Source of the DNA: Flavobacteriales bacterium UBA4660
GTDB taxonomy: Bacteria; Bacteroidota; Bacteroidia; Flavobacteriales_D; Sanyastnellaceae
Reading direction: 5' to 3'
DNA: 7,793 bases
NCBI GenBank assembly: GCA_002405435.1
Contig: DHLU01000163.1
Coordinates: 1 to 7,793 of the forward strand
The notes under the pieces are model-generated. The model saw only the letters and a list, made by a program, of their open reading frames with translations. It was not told the DNA's origin and did no database searches. Shown piece by piece: positions 1 through 6,507 of this stretch (positions are counted from its first letter, which is position 1; each line of letters starts with the position of its first letter). The translations under genes and the position numbers were made by a program.

Positions 1-723
1 AAGAAAATGATCGATACCGTGGCGCCGACGGAGGCCCGCGTGCTCATTACCGGGGGAAACGGATCAGGCAAAGAACTGGTCGCCAGGCAACTGCACGAAA
101 AAAGCACCCGCGCCGGCCAGGCCTTTATCGAGGTTAACTGCGCCGCCATTCCGTCAGAATTGATTGAGAGTGAGCTTTTCGGACATGAAAAGGGTGCCTT
201 TACCTCTGCCATCAAACAACGGCAGGGTAAGTTTGAACTGGCCGACGGCGGTACCCTTTTCCTGGATGAAATCGGCGATATGAGCCTCGCGGCGCAGGCC
301 AAGGTGCTCCGCGCCCTGCAGGAACATAAGATTACCCGCGTGGGAGGCGACAAAGACCTGAAGGTCAACGTGAGAATTTTCGCTGCCACCAACAAAGACC
401 TGCGCAAGGAGATTGAAAAGGGCAATTTCCGCGAAGACCTCTACCATCGGCTGTCGGTCATTGTTATCCGCGTGCCCTCGCTCAACGAGCGCAAGGAAGA
501 TATCCCGCTGCTGGCCACGCACTTTCTCAGGCTCATCTGCGAGGAGTATGGCCAGCCACCCCGCAACATCACGGAAGGTGCCATCAAGGCCCTGCAGGAA
601 ATTAACTGGACCGGGAACATTCGGGAATTCCGGAACGTCATGGAAAGGCTGGTCATCCTCTGCCCCAAGGCCATTGACGACAAGGCCGTAAAGGCCTATG
701 CCATCCCCAACTTCAACTACTGA
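1..723 (+). CDS. NtrC/NtrX-type sigma-54 activator, AAA+ domain, 5' partial, no HTH
   Basis: This is the C-terminal part of a sigma-54-dependent response regulator. It would use ATP hydrolysis to remodel the closed RNA polymerase-sigma-54 complex. The frame is open from base 1, so the receiver domain should lie outside the window. Counting from the Met at position 7, the protein shows Walker A GGNGSGKE (16-23), the sigma-54 contact loop GAFTSA (63-68; consensus GAFTGA), Walker B GGTLFLDE (81-88), sensor I AATNKDL (126-132), candidate arginine fingers R142 and R148, and sensor II WTGNIREFRN (201-210). Only 28 residues follow sensor II, so the usual Fis-type helix-turn-helix is absent. From memory, NtrX-like regulators of Bacteroidota often share both the missing HTH and the GAFTSA loop; this needs an alignment. 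The family assignment is secure; the target genes are unknown. Confidence 0.93.
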   Translation, partial: KKMIDTVAPTEARVLITGGNGSGKELVARQLHEKSTRAGQAFIEVNCAAIPSELIESELFGHEKGAFTSAIKQRQGKFELADGGTLFLDEIGDMSLAAQAKVLRALQEHKITRVGGDKDLKVNVRIFAATNKDLRKEIEKGNFREDLYHRLSVIVIRVPSLNERKEDIPLLATHFLRLICEEYGQPPRNITEGAIKALQEINWTGNIREFRNVMERLVILCPKAIDDKAVKAYAIPNFNY

Positions 724-772
724 GCAGGCTTTTGGGCAGCCTCCGGCGGCGGTTTACCCCCACTTATCGGCT

Positions 773-791
773 GGTTAACATTTTTTTAACC
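773..791. repeat. Inverted repeat GGTTAA-N7-TTAACC
   Basis: Six-base arms GGTTAA (773-778) and TTAACC (786-791) flank a T-rich spacer, 50 bp after the stop of the sigma-54 activator. The T run lies inside the loop rather than after the stem, so it is not a canonical terminator. It may be a weak 3'-end hairpin or a protein site. The sequence alone does not decide. Confidence 0.35.
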
Positions 792-921
792 GCGGCCATT
801 CCAGGCATGCCCCCTGAAGCGCGGAGGCCCTATGACCATGGCCCTGAAAACCAGCACCGGCGGGGCTTTTCGCCTGAAATCACCCGACGGGTTCGGGGGT
901 CTGACCGGTAATTATTCACCC

Positions 922-939
922 ATTCGTGTTGATACGAAT
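922..939. promoter_or_regulatory. Inverted repeat ATTCGT-N6-ACGAAT, possible operator
   Basis: Perfect six-base arms, ATTCGT (922-927) and ACGAAT (934-939), surround a six-base spacer, with one further possible G-T pair inside. It ends 84 bp before the ATG of the DUF5684 gene, a distance usual for an upstream activator site. No known consensus is recognised. A chance palindrome of this size is possible. Confidence 0.3.
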
Positions 940-1023
940 CAGTAAAATACATGGGGGCGAAGGGCAACCAGCCGAATTTGGCATCGTCTTTCTGGTAACT
1001 ACGCAACCAAAAACATCCATACG

Positions 1024-1449
1024 ATGAACACTATAGATACACTGACCCAAACGGTCTTAGAATACCCGGGGCTCTCTATCCTGATCGGATTTATGATCCT
1101 CATCGGCGCCGTTGGCGGTGCCCGCCTCTTTGCCAAATCCGGTAAACCCTGGTTTGCCGCCCTGGTTCCCTTGTGGAACGTGGCCATGGTCCTCCAGATT
1201 GTCGGAAGACCGGTAAGCCATATGGCCTATTTCCTGGTGCCTTTCTACAACATTTACTTCTTCTTCAAGCTGCACATCGAACTCGCCCAGAGTTTCGGTA
1301 AATACGGCATCGCCGATTATATCCTGTGCTGCCTGTTTAATGTATTTTATATCCTGAACCTCGGTCTGGCGTACAACGAAGAGTACTACGGTCCGGTGTT
1401 CGGCATGAGCCTTAAGGACGTGCAGGCCCGTAAGCCTGTACTTGTTTAG
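1024..1449 (+). CDS. DUF5684-family small integral membrane protein
   Basis: This is a 141-residue membrane protein of unknown function. Hydrophobic segments lie near residues 17-33 (N-terminal helix), 44-60, 66-82 and 97-116. The family signature is visible as AGKPWFAALVPLWN (with Ser in place of the Ala, residues 39-52) followed by VGRP (60-63), then VPFYNIYFFFKLHIELAQSFGK (72-93). The same pattern is known to me from DUF5684 proteins and from the membrane-embedded N-terminal region of many Bacteroidota signal peptidase I (LepB) proteins. No peptidase S26 catalytic region follows here, so this is a stand-alone copy. The ATG at 1024 is the first in frame after the 300-bp gap and precedes the first hydrophobic segment; there is no Shine-Dalgarno sequence. 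A strong terminator follows 28 bp after the stop, so the gene is probably monocistronic. Confidence 0.8.
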   Translation: MNTIDTLTQTVLEYPGLSILIGFMILIGAVGGARLFAKSGKPWFAALVPLWNVAMVLQIVGRPVSHMAYFLVPFYNIYFFFKLHIELAQSFGKYGIADYILCCLFNVFYILNLGLAYNEEYYGPVFGMSLKDVQARKPVLV

Positions 1450-1476
1450 ATTTTTGGTTTCATAATCTGAAGGAGA

Positions 1477-1509
1477 CAGGGCCTCACGAAAGTGGGGCCT
1501 TGTTTTTTT
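1477..1509 (+). terminator. Rho-independent terminator of the DUF5684 gene
   Basis: An 11-bp stem (arms 1477-1487 and 1492-1502, with two G-U pairs and no mismatch) is closed by a GAAA tetraloop (1488-1491) and followed by seven T residues (1503-1509). It starts 28 bp after the TAG of the DUF5684 gene. On the other strand the stem is not followed by a T run, so it is unlikely to end the convergent CDF transcript. Confidence 0.92.
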
Positions 1510-1535
1510 GCGAAACTGCCCGCAAGCATGGGCGT

Positions 1536-2537
1536 TTATGCCTCCACGCCAATCCGGTGCTTGGTGTTTTGCATCACCTGGTCCTCGGTCCACGCAATAC
1601 GCCGCACAAAGGGCCGCTGCCGCACTGTGCAACCCGGCAGGGTGCACACCGCGCAGGAGTAATCAAGACATCCGTCGGTGTGCACAAACAACTCGACACT
1701 TTCTCCGAATTTCTGCCTGACCAGCTGCGACAGTTTATCCACCTCTTCATGCGCCTGGTGCACATTGAAGTACCAGGGTACTGTCAGGTGGCAGTCCAGG
1801 TGCAACACACTGCCGTAACGGATAATTCTCAGGTTATGCAGGTCAATCCAGTGGTCGCGGCGGTGCGCGCTGATATAACCGACCACCTCACTGATCAGCT
1901 GCTCATCGGTTTCGTCCATAATGCCCGCCAGGGCGCGCCTTACAATGCGGTATCCCGTGTAGATGATGTAGAGTGAAAAACCAATAGCCACCACGCTGTC
2001 GATCCATACCAGGCCTGTAAAACGTATCACCAACAGTCCGGCCACCAGGCCCAGCGTACTCCACGTATCGCTTTTCAGGTGGGCCCCGCTCGACTGGAGG
2101 GCCAGTGAGCGCGTGCGGCGGCCGCGCGCATCCGCCCACACACCCAGCCCGTAATTCACGGCTGCACTCAGCAGCACCAGCAGCATCCCCAGGTCAAGCC
2201 GCTGCAAGGCATGGGGCTGCCAGAGGTTGCGCACCCCTTCCACAATGATCGTGAGACCGGCCAGGGCAATCAACGCACCTTCAAATCCGGCCGATACAAA
2301 TTCCACTTTGCCATGTCCGTACGGATGGTTGCGGTCGCGCGGCTGGGCCGACAACCGCAGGCTGTAAAGACCGATAAAGGCCGTTATGACATTTACTACA
2401 CTCTCGAGCGCATCGGTCAAAATGGCCACACTGCCCGTCATCAGCCAGGCGCCCAGCTTGATGAAAAACAGGGCCAGTCCCGCGAAGGCTATCAGCCGCT
2501 GCAGTCCCGTATTGGTAGTGGCTATGGAAAGTTTCAC
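1536..2537 (-). CDS. Cation diffusion facilitator (CDF) family metal transporter
   Basis: This 333-residue inner-membrane protein exchanges a divalent metal ion (Zn, Fe, Mn, Co or similar) for protons. About six transmembrane helices fill residues 12-200, with the CDF metal-site motif HLKSD (H153-x3-D157) in helix 5 and HPYGHGKVE (71-79) between helices 2 and 3. The helix 2 partner is DALESVVN, giving E45-x3-N49 where zinc exporters such as YiiP have D-x3-D and many others H-x3-D. The cytoplasmic domain (about 205-288) ends in a cysteine cluster, C290, C295, C298, C303 (CX4CX2CX4C), followed by VRQRPF. That arrangement suggests an extra metal site and, from memory, occurs in Bacteroidota homologues. 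The start is GTG, three bases after the ChaN-like gene's stop, so the two are almost certainly co-transcribed and possibly translationally coupled. The usual role is efflux; the substrate cannot be read from sequence. Confidence 0.92.
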   Translation of the reverse strand: MKLSIATTNTGLQRLIAFAGLALFFIKLGAWLMTGSVAILTDALESVVNVITAFIGLYSLRLSAQPRDRNHPYGHGKVEFVSAGFEGALIALAGLTIIVEGVRNLWQPHALQRLDLGMLLVLLSAAVNYGLGVWADARGRRTRSLALQSSGAHLKSDTWSTLGLVAGLLVIRFTGLVWIDSVVAIGFSLYIIYTGYRIVRRALAGIMDETDEQLISEVVGYISAHRRDHWIDLHNLRIIRYGSVLHLDCHLTVPWYFNVHQAHEEVDKLSQLVRQKFGESVELFVHTDGCLDYSCAVCTLPGCTVRQRPFVRRIAWTEDQVMQNTKHRIGVEA

Positions 2538-2540
2538 GGA

Positions 2541-3455
2541 CTACTCTTGCTCTTGCTCCATGCGGAAGGCAGGGTCGGTCAGAATTACAAAATCACCATT
2601 GGCCCGGTGGGCCTCCCAGTCGGGTGACTGCCAATCGTCTGACGGGTAACAGGAAATAACCAGTACCCGCGCTTTTTTCATGTACTTCTTCAGCTGTGTG
2701 ACGATGCCGTAGTGCTGATCGCTGTGAAACCTGCCATTGAGATGAAAAACCTTGTGGCCCTTGTGGGCCTTCAGGTACGAGGCTACCGACCAGGCCATGG
2801 TCGCATCCCAAAGCGACTGCCCGTAGACAATACCGGGCGGCATCGTCATCACCGCCTGCACCGAGTCGGACGCCTCGGTAGTGCCATGCGACATCACGCG
2901 CATCAGTTTACCATAGTAGGGACCGGCAGCCGTGTCGTAAGGCAGCGGAGCGAGGTAGCGCTGCGACGTACGCGGTAGTTTTTGCAGTTCATCCATACCC
3001 ATGCGCACCGCCAGGTTGGTATAACGCCTCGGCGCATTGCTGCATACCACGGGAATACCCGCTAACCGCGCATATTCGATCACCGGACGGTAATCGCTGT
3101 AGTTGGACCACGGCCGGGAGGCCTCGGTGAAATGTTTCTCCCGGATGAATCCTGTCAGGTATTCATCCATCACCCCCTGCACATCGCGCTCAAACATCTC
3201 CATGCCCACAGCCATGGTGTAAGCCGAATCGAGCATAATGGTGAGCTGGTGCTCCAGCGCATGGGCGGTGGGATCATCGTGCTCCTCTCCGAAAAAAACA
3301 GCGTCGAAAGAAGACGCCGCACGCATGATGGTATCCGCAGATACCACCCGGCCCTCGCGGGCATCATAGATGATGAAGGAAGACTGGGCAAGCGTTTCGG
3401 CAGCTGCCCATAGCATTAGGGCGGCGGCAGTGAAGCAAACAACACAGGATTTCAT
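2541..3455 (-). CDS. ChaN-like exported protein (DUF399, Tiki/TraB superfamily)
   Basis: This is a 304-residue secreted protein of the ChaN family (PF04187). Campylobacter ChaN is an iron-regulated haem-binding lipoprotein that works with a TonB-dependent receptor. A signal peptide spans residues 1 to about 24 (hydrophobic core FTAAALMLWAAA, then LAQ). There is no lipobox, so this copy is probably soluble in the periplasm rather than a lipoprotein. Conserved blocks are FFGEEHDDPTAH (54-65), GMEMFERD (84-91), W116-x2-Y119-x2-YRP, SNAPRR (139-144), QSLWDATMA (213-221) and HLNGRFHSD (238-246). G56-x2-H59, E86 and G241-x2-H244 match the two GX2H motifs plus Glu that define the Tiki/TraB superfamily. 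The gene follows the four-helix protein gene by 86 bp and nearly abuts the CDF gene. A role in periplasmic metal or haem handling is inference from family and context. Confidence 0.88.
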   Translation of the reverse strand: MKSCVVCFTAAALMLWAAAETLAQSSFIIYDAREGRVVSADTIMRAASSFDAVFFGEEHDDPTAHALEHQLTIMLDSAYTMAVGMEMFERDVQGVMDEYLTGFIREKHFTEASRPWSNYSDYRPVIEYARLAGIPVVCSNAPRRYTNLAVRMGMDELQKLPRTSQRYLAPLPYDTAAGPYYGKLMRVMSHGTTEASDSVQAVMTMPPGIVYGQSLWDATMAWSVASYLKAHKGHKVFHLNGRFHSDQHYGIVTQLKKYMKKARVLVISCYPSDDWQSPDWEAHRANGDFVILTDPAFRMEQEQE

Positions 3456-3478
3456 GAAGGCACGGGCATTGAATCTCT

Positions 3479-3486
3479 CAAAAATA
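3479..3486 (-). promoter_or_regulatory. Possible internal -7 box (TATTTTTG) before the ChaN-like gene
   Basis: On the minus strand TATTTTTG matches the Bacteroidota -7 consensus TAnnTTTG exactly and ends 23 bases before the ATG at 3455. No clear TTG stands at the expected upstream distance, so this may be a weak internal promoter or a chance match in an A/T-rich stretch. Confidence 0.3.
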
Positions 3487-3498
3487 CAATGACCTGAG

Positions 3499-3515
3499 AA
3501 AACCGCCGGGGTTTT
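3499..3515 (-). terminator. Weak terminator-like hairpin between two operon genes
   Basis: AAAACC and GGTTTT arms surround a five-base loop, 27 bp past the stop of the four-helix protein gene. Only four U residues fall at the 3' side and they are part of the stem. If active, it would give partial attenuation between the upstream pair and the ChaN-CDF pair. It could equally be an RNA-stabilising hairpin. Confidence 0.35.
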
Positions 3516-3541
3516 GACAGCGCGGTGCAGCCATACCCGTG

Positions 3542-4057
3542 CTACTCACCCTCTTCTTCTTCTTCACCTGTCTCAGTGCCGGTACCCGGCCCGGCACCCG
3601 GTGTTTCCTGAACAGCGGCCGTGCCCATCTCCGGATGGCGGATGAGGCCGCCCTCATGGGAGGCCCCAACAAGAAACCACACCGCCACGGCACCGGCGAG
3701 CAAGACTACCCAGTTGAGCGAAGGTGCAAATGACCACTTTCTCCAGTGGGCCACAAGACCCACCAGGGCCAATGCGCCCACGGCTATGGTGATAAGAAAT
3801 GCGCTTTCAGCGGCCTCTTCGTGGCGGTGAATTTGTGCCTCGCTCACACCCGGCAGGTGTTCAACCAGTTCCTCTGCTCCCTCGCCGGTCGCATTGGCCG
3901 GCCATACCGCAAGGGCAGCCACGGTAAGCGTAAGCAACGCAGCCCTCACTACCGGCGCAGATTTGATCATGACTGCATAAACCAGCAGGGCCAGTCCGAT
4001 GACCAGTCCAATGGACGGAATGTGGTTGAAGAAATGATGAAGCAACTGGCTATTCAT
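3542..4057 (-). CDS. Conserved four-helix membrane protein (DUF2231-like)
   Basis: This 171-residue inner-membrane protein has hydrophobic helices near residues 14-31, 36-53, 85-103 and 113-131. Between helices 2 and 3 is a conserved polar segment, TGEGAEELVEHLPGVSE (57-73) followed by HRHEEAAE (77-84), and after helix 4 comes EGGLIRHPEM (135-144). I recognise this arrangement from uncharacterised Bacteroidota proteins resembling DUF2231; no reaction is known to me. Histidines 7, 8, 12, 67, 77, 79, 104, 134 and 141 lie in or beside the helices and could bind metal or haem, which is inference. The C-terminus has a low-complexity Pro/Gly/Thr stretch ending in EEEEE, probably disordered. The ATG at 4057 gives an N-terminus (MNSQLLHHFFNHIPSIG) like the family start. 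The gene lies 124 bp after the receptor gene on the same strand. Confidence 0.8.
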   Translation of the reverse strand: MNSQLLHHFFNHIPSIGLVIGLALLVYAVMIKSAPVVRAALLTLTVAALAVWPANATGEGAEELVEHLPGVSEAQIHRHEEAAESAFLITIAVGALALVGLVAHWRKWSFAPSLNWVVLLAGAVAVWFLVGASHEGGLIRHPEMGTAAVQETPGAGPGTGTETGEEEEEGE

Positions 4058-4181
4058 AATTGTGTGTTTTCCACAAAAGTGTTTCAGCCATCAGCTGCAC
4101 TGCTATGACCTTCATCATATCCAGGCCGCGATAAACAGCCAGTGTGTAATGCCACGAAACAGGCCATTCAGGTAAATGCAC

Positions 4182-6470
4182 TCACGACTTGCGGGTGACC
4201 GTAACCGGAATCTGCAGGGCGACCTGGATATTCCTTCCCGGATCAAAGAAACCCACACGGCGGTAACGGGAAAGGGCATCGGCGAACCGGCGGTCGAGCA
4301 GGTTGCGGACGCTGACGGCCATAGTAGCACCTGGCAGCAACCGGCTGAGCTCGAGGCTCAACCCGGCATTAAGCAGCGCGTAATCGCCTACCAGCACGTC
4401 TTCGCCTGCCACCAATGCGGGCGCGATATTCCAGCTGGCAGATACTTCGCATTGGAGGTACTTGATGGTTTCATCGTCTTTGAGCAGGTCTGCTGCCAGC
4501 GAAACCCTTGTCTGCTGACCCGGAATGTCGGTGAGCACGGTGCCATTGTCGCGCTGGGCGACCAGCAGCGACTGGCTGCATTCGGTGTGCAGCCAGTGCA
4601 TGGCGTGCGGATGGTAGTGCACTGAAAACTCACCACCCATCAGGTTGGCATCGTCCTGGGTGTAGGCATATACCGGTTGGTCGTCAATTACCTCTCCGGT
4701 CGGCTGCAGGTAGATGAATCCGGCCACGCGGTTGAAAAACGGCGTCAACGAAAGGCCGAGGTGATCGCCCTGGGTCTGGAGGGTCAGGTCAATCTGATAA
4801 CTGCGCTCCGGAGTCAGCGTGCTGTCGCCCCTGAGATACCGGAAGGTGCCGTGGTGCTCCCCATCGGCCATCAATTCGATCAAGGTCGGAGGCCTGAAAC
4901 CCTTGGAAACCCCCGCCATCGCCGTTGCATAATCGTTGAGGCGTACGGTAACGCCTGTTTGCATGGAGACATTGGCATAGGTAGCGGAAAAATTTCCGCC
5001 CGCAGGAGTAGCACTGAGCGAACGCATGTCTACGCGCGCGCCGGCCTGCCACTGAACACCGGATACATCGCCCATTGAGGCCACCACATAACCGCCTGCA
5101 TCGGCCATGGTCGCATCGGGAATGAGCTGCTCTTCACCCCGGTTGGCATTGTCCTGCACCAGACCGGTAACACCCGCGATGAACTTCACGCGGCGGGTTT
5201 CCGGACCGTACCACCTCACATTGACAGAGCCTGTGCGCAGGAGCATATTCAGTGCGGGTTCCTCACCTTCATGTTCGTGCTCATCGGTTTCACCGTGGTC
5301 GTGGTGTGCCTCATATTCGCTGCGGTCATTGGCAATAAAACCTGCCGTCACACGGAGCTTGGCGTTTTTCAGGAAAAGCGTATTCTCTGAAGACAACGTA
5401 TGGGTAGTGATCTCCTGGTATGGCTCTTCCGGTTCGAAAGGACTGTCTTCCCCTGCATGTTCCTCCTCATGTTCTTCCTCATGCTCCTCCCCATGCTCCT
5501 CTTCACTGTGGGCAATACCGTAGATTTCTTTCAGGTAAGCATAACGCAGCACACCGCTCCATCGCTCGGTGTTGTACCCGGCCGATGTACGCACGGCGAA
5601 ATTGGAAAACCGGGTGTTGTCTACCGCCAGACCGTTGTGTTGCATGTAGTCGCGGTTGCTGTCTGAGGAAACAAAAGCCGACATGCGCCACTGATCTCCC
5701 GAAGTTTTCGCTGCCGCCTGGTGCTGCCATCCACCCGTATTGGAACTCCAGCGCGAACGCACCTTGAAATTCGACTCACCCGGTGCCGCAAATCGCTCGT
5801 CCACCAGCACCACCACTCCGCCGAGCGCATCGGATCCGTATAGCAGCGACGAAGGATCTTTTACTATCTCTGCCCCCTCAATACCCCAATCGCTGACCCC
5901 GATACCGTGTTCATCTCCCCATTGCTGATTCTCCATGCGCAGGCCCTGGTTAAAGACGGCAATGCGGTTGCCACTCAATCCGCGTATGACCGGCTTCCCG
6001 ATACCTGGTCCCGTTGACAGCTGGCTGACGCCGGGTATCAGTGTTAACTTTTCCGCCAGGTTCGATGCCGTAAAAGTCTGGATGGTATTGGTTCGCAAGG
6101 CGACCCGCTGAGACGGCTGAAAATGCGGCAGCGCGAAATAGGGCTCCCTCACCACCACCTCGTCAAGCGCGATGTGCGCGCGCGTGAGATCGGCCGTATA
6201 TTTTTCGGCACCCCCTGCCAGCACTTGCTGGTATGAGAGATAACCGGGCGCAGTGATGTGTACCTGCAGCGACGGGGTGAAGGACGGAAGAGCAATCTCT
6301 CCGCCGGCGGTAGATACGAGCGAGAGATTCAGTTCGGGAATCCACACCCGGGCCTCAGCTACCGGTGATGCGTCTTCCGCATTGCGAATAAGCAGTACCG
6401 ACTGCGCGTCAGTCGTGAGGGATGCAAAGCCCAGTGTGCTTGCAAGAAAAATTTTTACTATTGATTTCAT
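4182..6470 (-). CDS. TonB-dependent outer-membrane receptor, His-rich, probably for a metal
   Basis: This is a 762-residue ligand-gated porin powered by TonB-ExbBD. Its features in order are a signal peptide (1-23, ending TDAQ), a CarboxypepD_reg-like beta domain (about 24-100), a linker with DEVVV (103-107), a plug (about 130-225; IRGLSGNRI, VKDPSSLLYGSDALGG) and a 22-strand-type barrel ending GRNIQVALQIPV shortly before the stop. Two loops are extraordinarily rich in His and acidic residues: 321-341 (HSEEEH, GEEH, then two EEEH units) and 389-404 (HHDHGETDEHEH). Such loops recall the zinc receptor ZnuD. The frame stays open upstream to an ATG at 6632, but I chose the ATG at 6470 because it begins a proper signal peptide (MKSIVKIFLAS), avoids overlapping the divergent regulator and lies just below the operator. 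The gene leads the minus-strand run. Zinc is the best guess; other transition metals or their chelates remain possible. Confidence 0.93.
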   Translation of the reverse strand: MKSIVKIFLASTLGFASLTTDAQSVLLIRNAEDASPVAEARVWIPELNLSLVSTAGGEIALPSFTPSLQVHITAPGYLSYQQVLAGGAEKYTADLTRAHIALDEVVVREPYFALPHFQPSQRVALRTNTIQTFTASNLAEKLTLIPGVSQLSTGPGIGKPVIRGLSGNRIAVFNQGLRMENQQWGDEHGIGVSDWGIEGAEIVKDPSSLLYGSDALGGVVVLVDERFAAPGESNFKVRSRWSSNTGGWQHQAAAKTSGDQWRMSAFVSSDSNRDYMQHNGLAVDNTRFSNFAVRTSAGYNTERWSGVLRYAYLKEIYGIAHSEEEHGEEHEEEHEEEHAGEDSPFEPEEPYQEITTHTLSSENTLFLKNAKLRVTAGFIANDRSEYEAHHDHGETDEHEHEGEEPALNMLLRTGSVNVRWYGPETRRVKFIAGVTGLVQDNANRGEEQLIPDATMADAGGYVVASMGDVSGVQWQAGARVDMRSLSATPAGGNFSATYANVSMQTGVTVRLNDYATAMAGVSKGFRPPTLIELMADGEHHGTFRYLRGDSTLTPERSYQIDLTLQTQGDHLGLSLTPFFNRVAGFIYLQPTGEVIDDQPVYAYTQDDANLMGGEFSVHYHPHAMHWLHTECSQSLLVAQRDNGTVLTDIPGQQTRVSLAADLLKDDETIKYLQCEVSASWNIAPALVAGEDVLVGDYALLNAGLSLELSRLLPGATMAVSVRNLLDRRFADALSRYRRVGFFDPGRNIQVALQIPVTVTRKS
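5456..5503. repeat. Four tandem 12-bp units encoding EEEH/GEEH
   Basis: Four adjacent plus-strand units of the form CATGYTCYTCYY (5456-5467, 5468-5479, 5480-5491, 5492-5503) encode, on the minus strand, the repeated acidic-histidine segment of the receptor (residues 323-338). The units differ at a few positions. The unit is a multiple of three, so copy-number change would lengthen or shorten the metal-binding loop without a frameshift. Confidence 0.85.
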
Positions 6471-6475
6471 GGCTG

Positions 6476-6507
6476 CAATAGTATTACATTTGCAACATTG
6501 ATGCAAA
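6476..6507 (-). promoter_or_regulatory. Predicted promoter of the TonB receptor operon
   Basis: On the minus strand TTTG (6507-6504) is followed after 20 bp by TACTATTG (6483-6476), one mismatch from the Bacteroidota -7 box TAnnTTTG. The spacing is typical. Only five bases separate the -7 box from the ATG at 6470, so transcription should begin at or beside the start codon (leaderless mRNA). The -33 element lies inside the palindrome at 6483-6513, which suits repression. Confidence 0.6.

Larger units (their letters stand above)
724..1023. other. 300-bp intergenic region with two small inverted repeats
   Basis: No convincing gene lies here. The region must hold the 3' end of the regulator transcript and the promoter of the DUF5684 gene. 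It contains an AGGCT/AGCCT hairpin (726-742), a GGTTAA/TTAACC repeat (773-791) and an ATTCGT/ACGAAT repeat (922-939). A 37-codon open frame at 832-945 has a GGAGG four bases before its ATG, but its product (start MTMALKTSTGGAF) resembles nothing I know, and Bacteroidota rarely rely on such ribosome sites, so I do not call it a gene. A weak promoter candidate is TTTG (977-980) with TAACTACG (996-1003), which fits the Bacteroidota -7 box poorly. Confidence 0.6.

Noticed and set aside
832..945. 37-codon open frame with GGAGG four bases before its ATG
   Set aside because: No recognisable protein, short enough to arise by chance, and Shine-Dalgarno sites carry little weight in Bacteroidota.
979..994. 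TGGCAT-N5-TTCTG resembling a sigma-54 promoter near the sigma-54 activator gene
   Set aside because: The near-invariant GC of the -12 element is replaced by CT, so the match is only to the -24 half.
1518..1533. GCCC/GGGC hairpin just past the CDF stop on the minus strand
   Set aside because: Only four base pairs with an eight-base loop and no proper T run after it; too weak to call a terminator.
1057..1647. Long minus-strand open frame across the DUF5684 gene and terminator
   Set aside because: It is antisense to a recognised gene, crosses a strong terminator and has no family resemblance; likewise the other long frames antisense to the CDF, ChaN-like and receptor genes are shadows.
4050..4181. 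Receptor frame stays open for 43 codons after its TGA, running into the start of the next gene; a second frame encodes a hydrophobic tail ending at 4115
   Set aside because: The receptor already ends with a normal terminal beta strand and the extra codons match nothing; open frames of this length are expected by chance at this GC content. No promoter or terminator stood out in this gap.
5456..5503. Possible CRISPR-like or mobile repeat
   Set aside because: The 12-bp units are contiguous, coding and in frame with the receptor; there are no spacers or flanking direct repeats.
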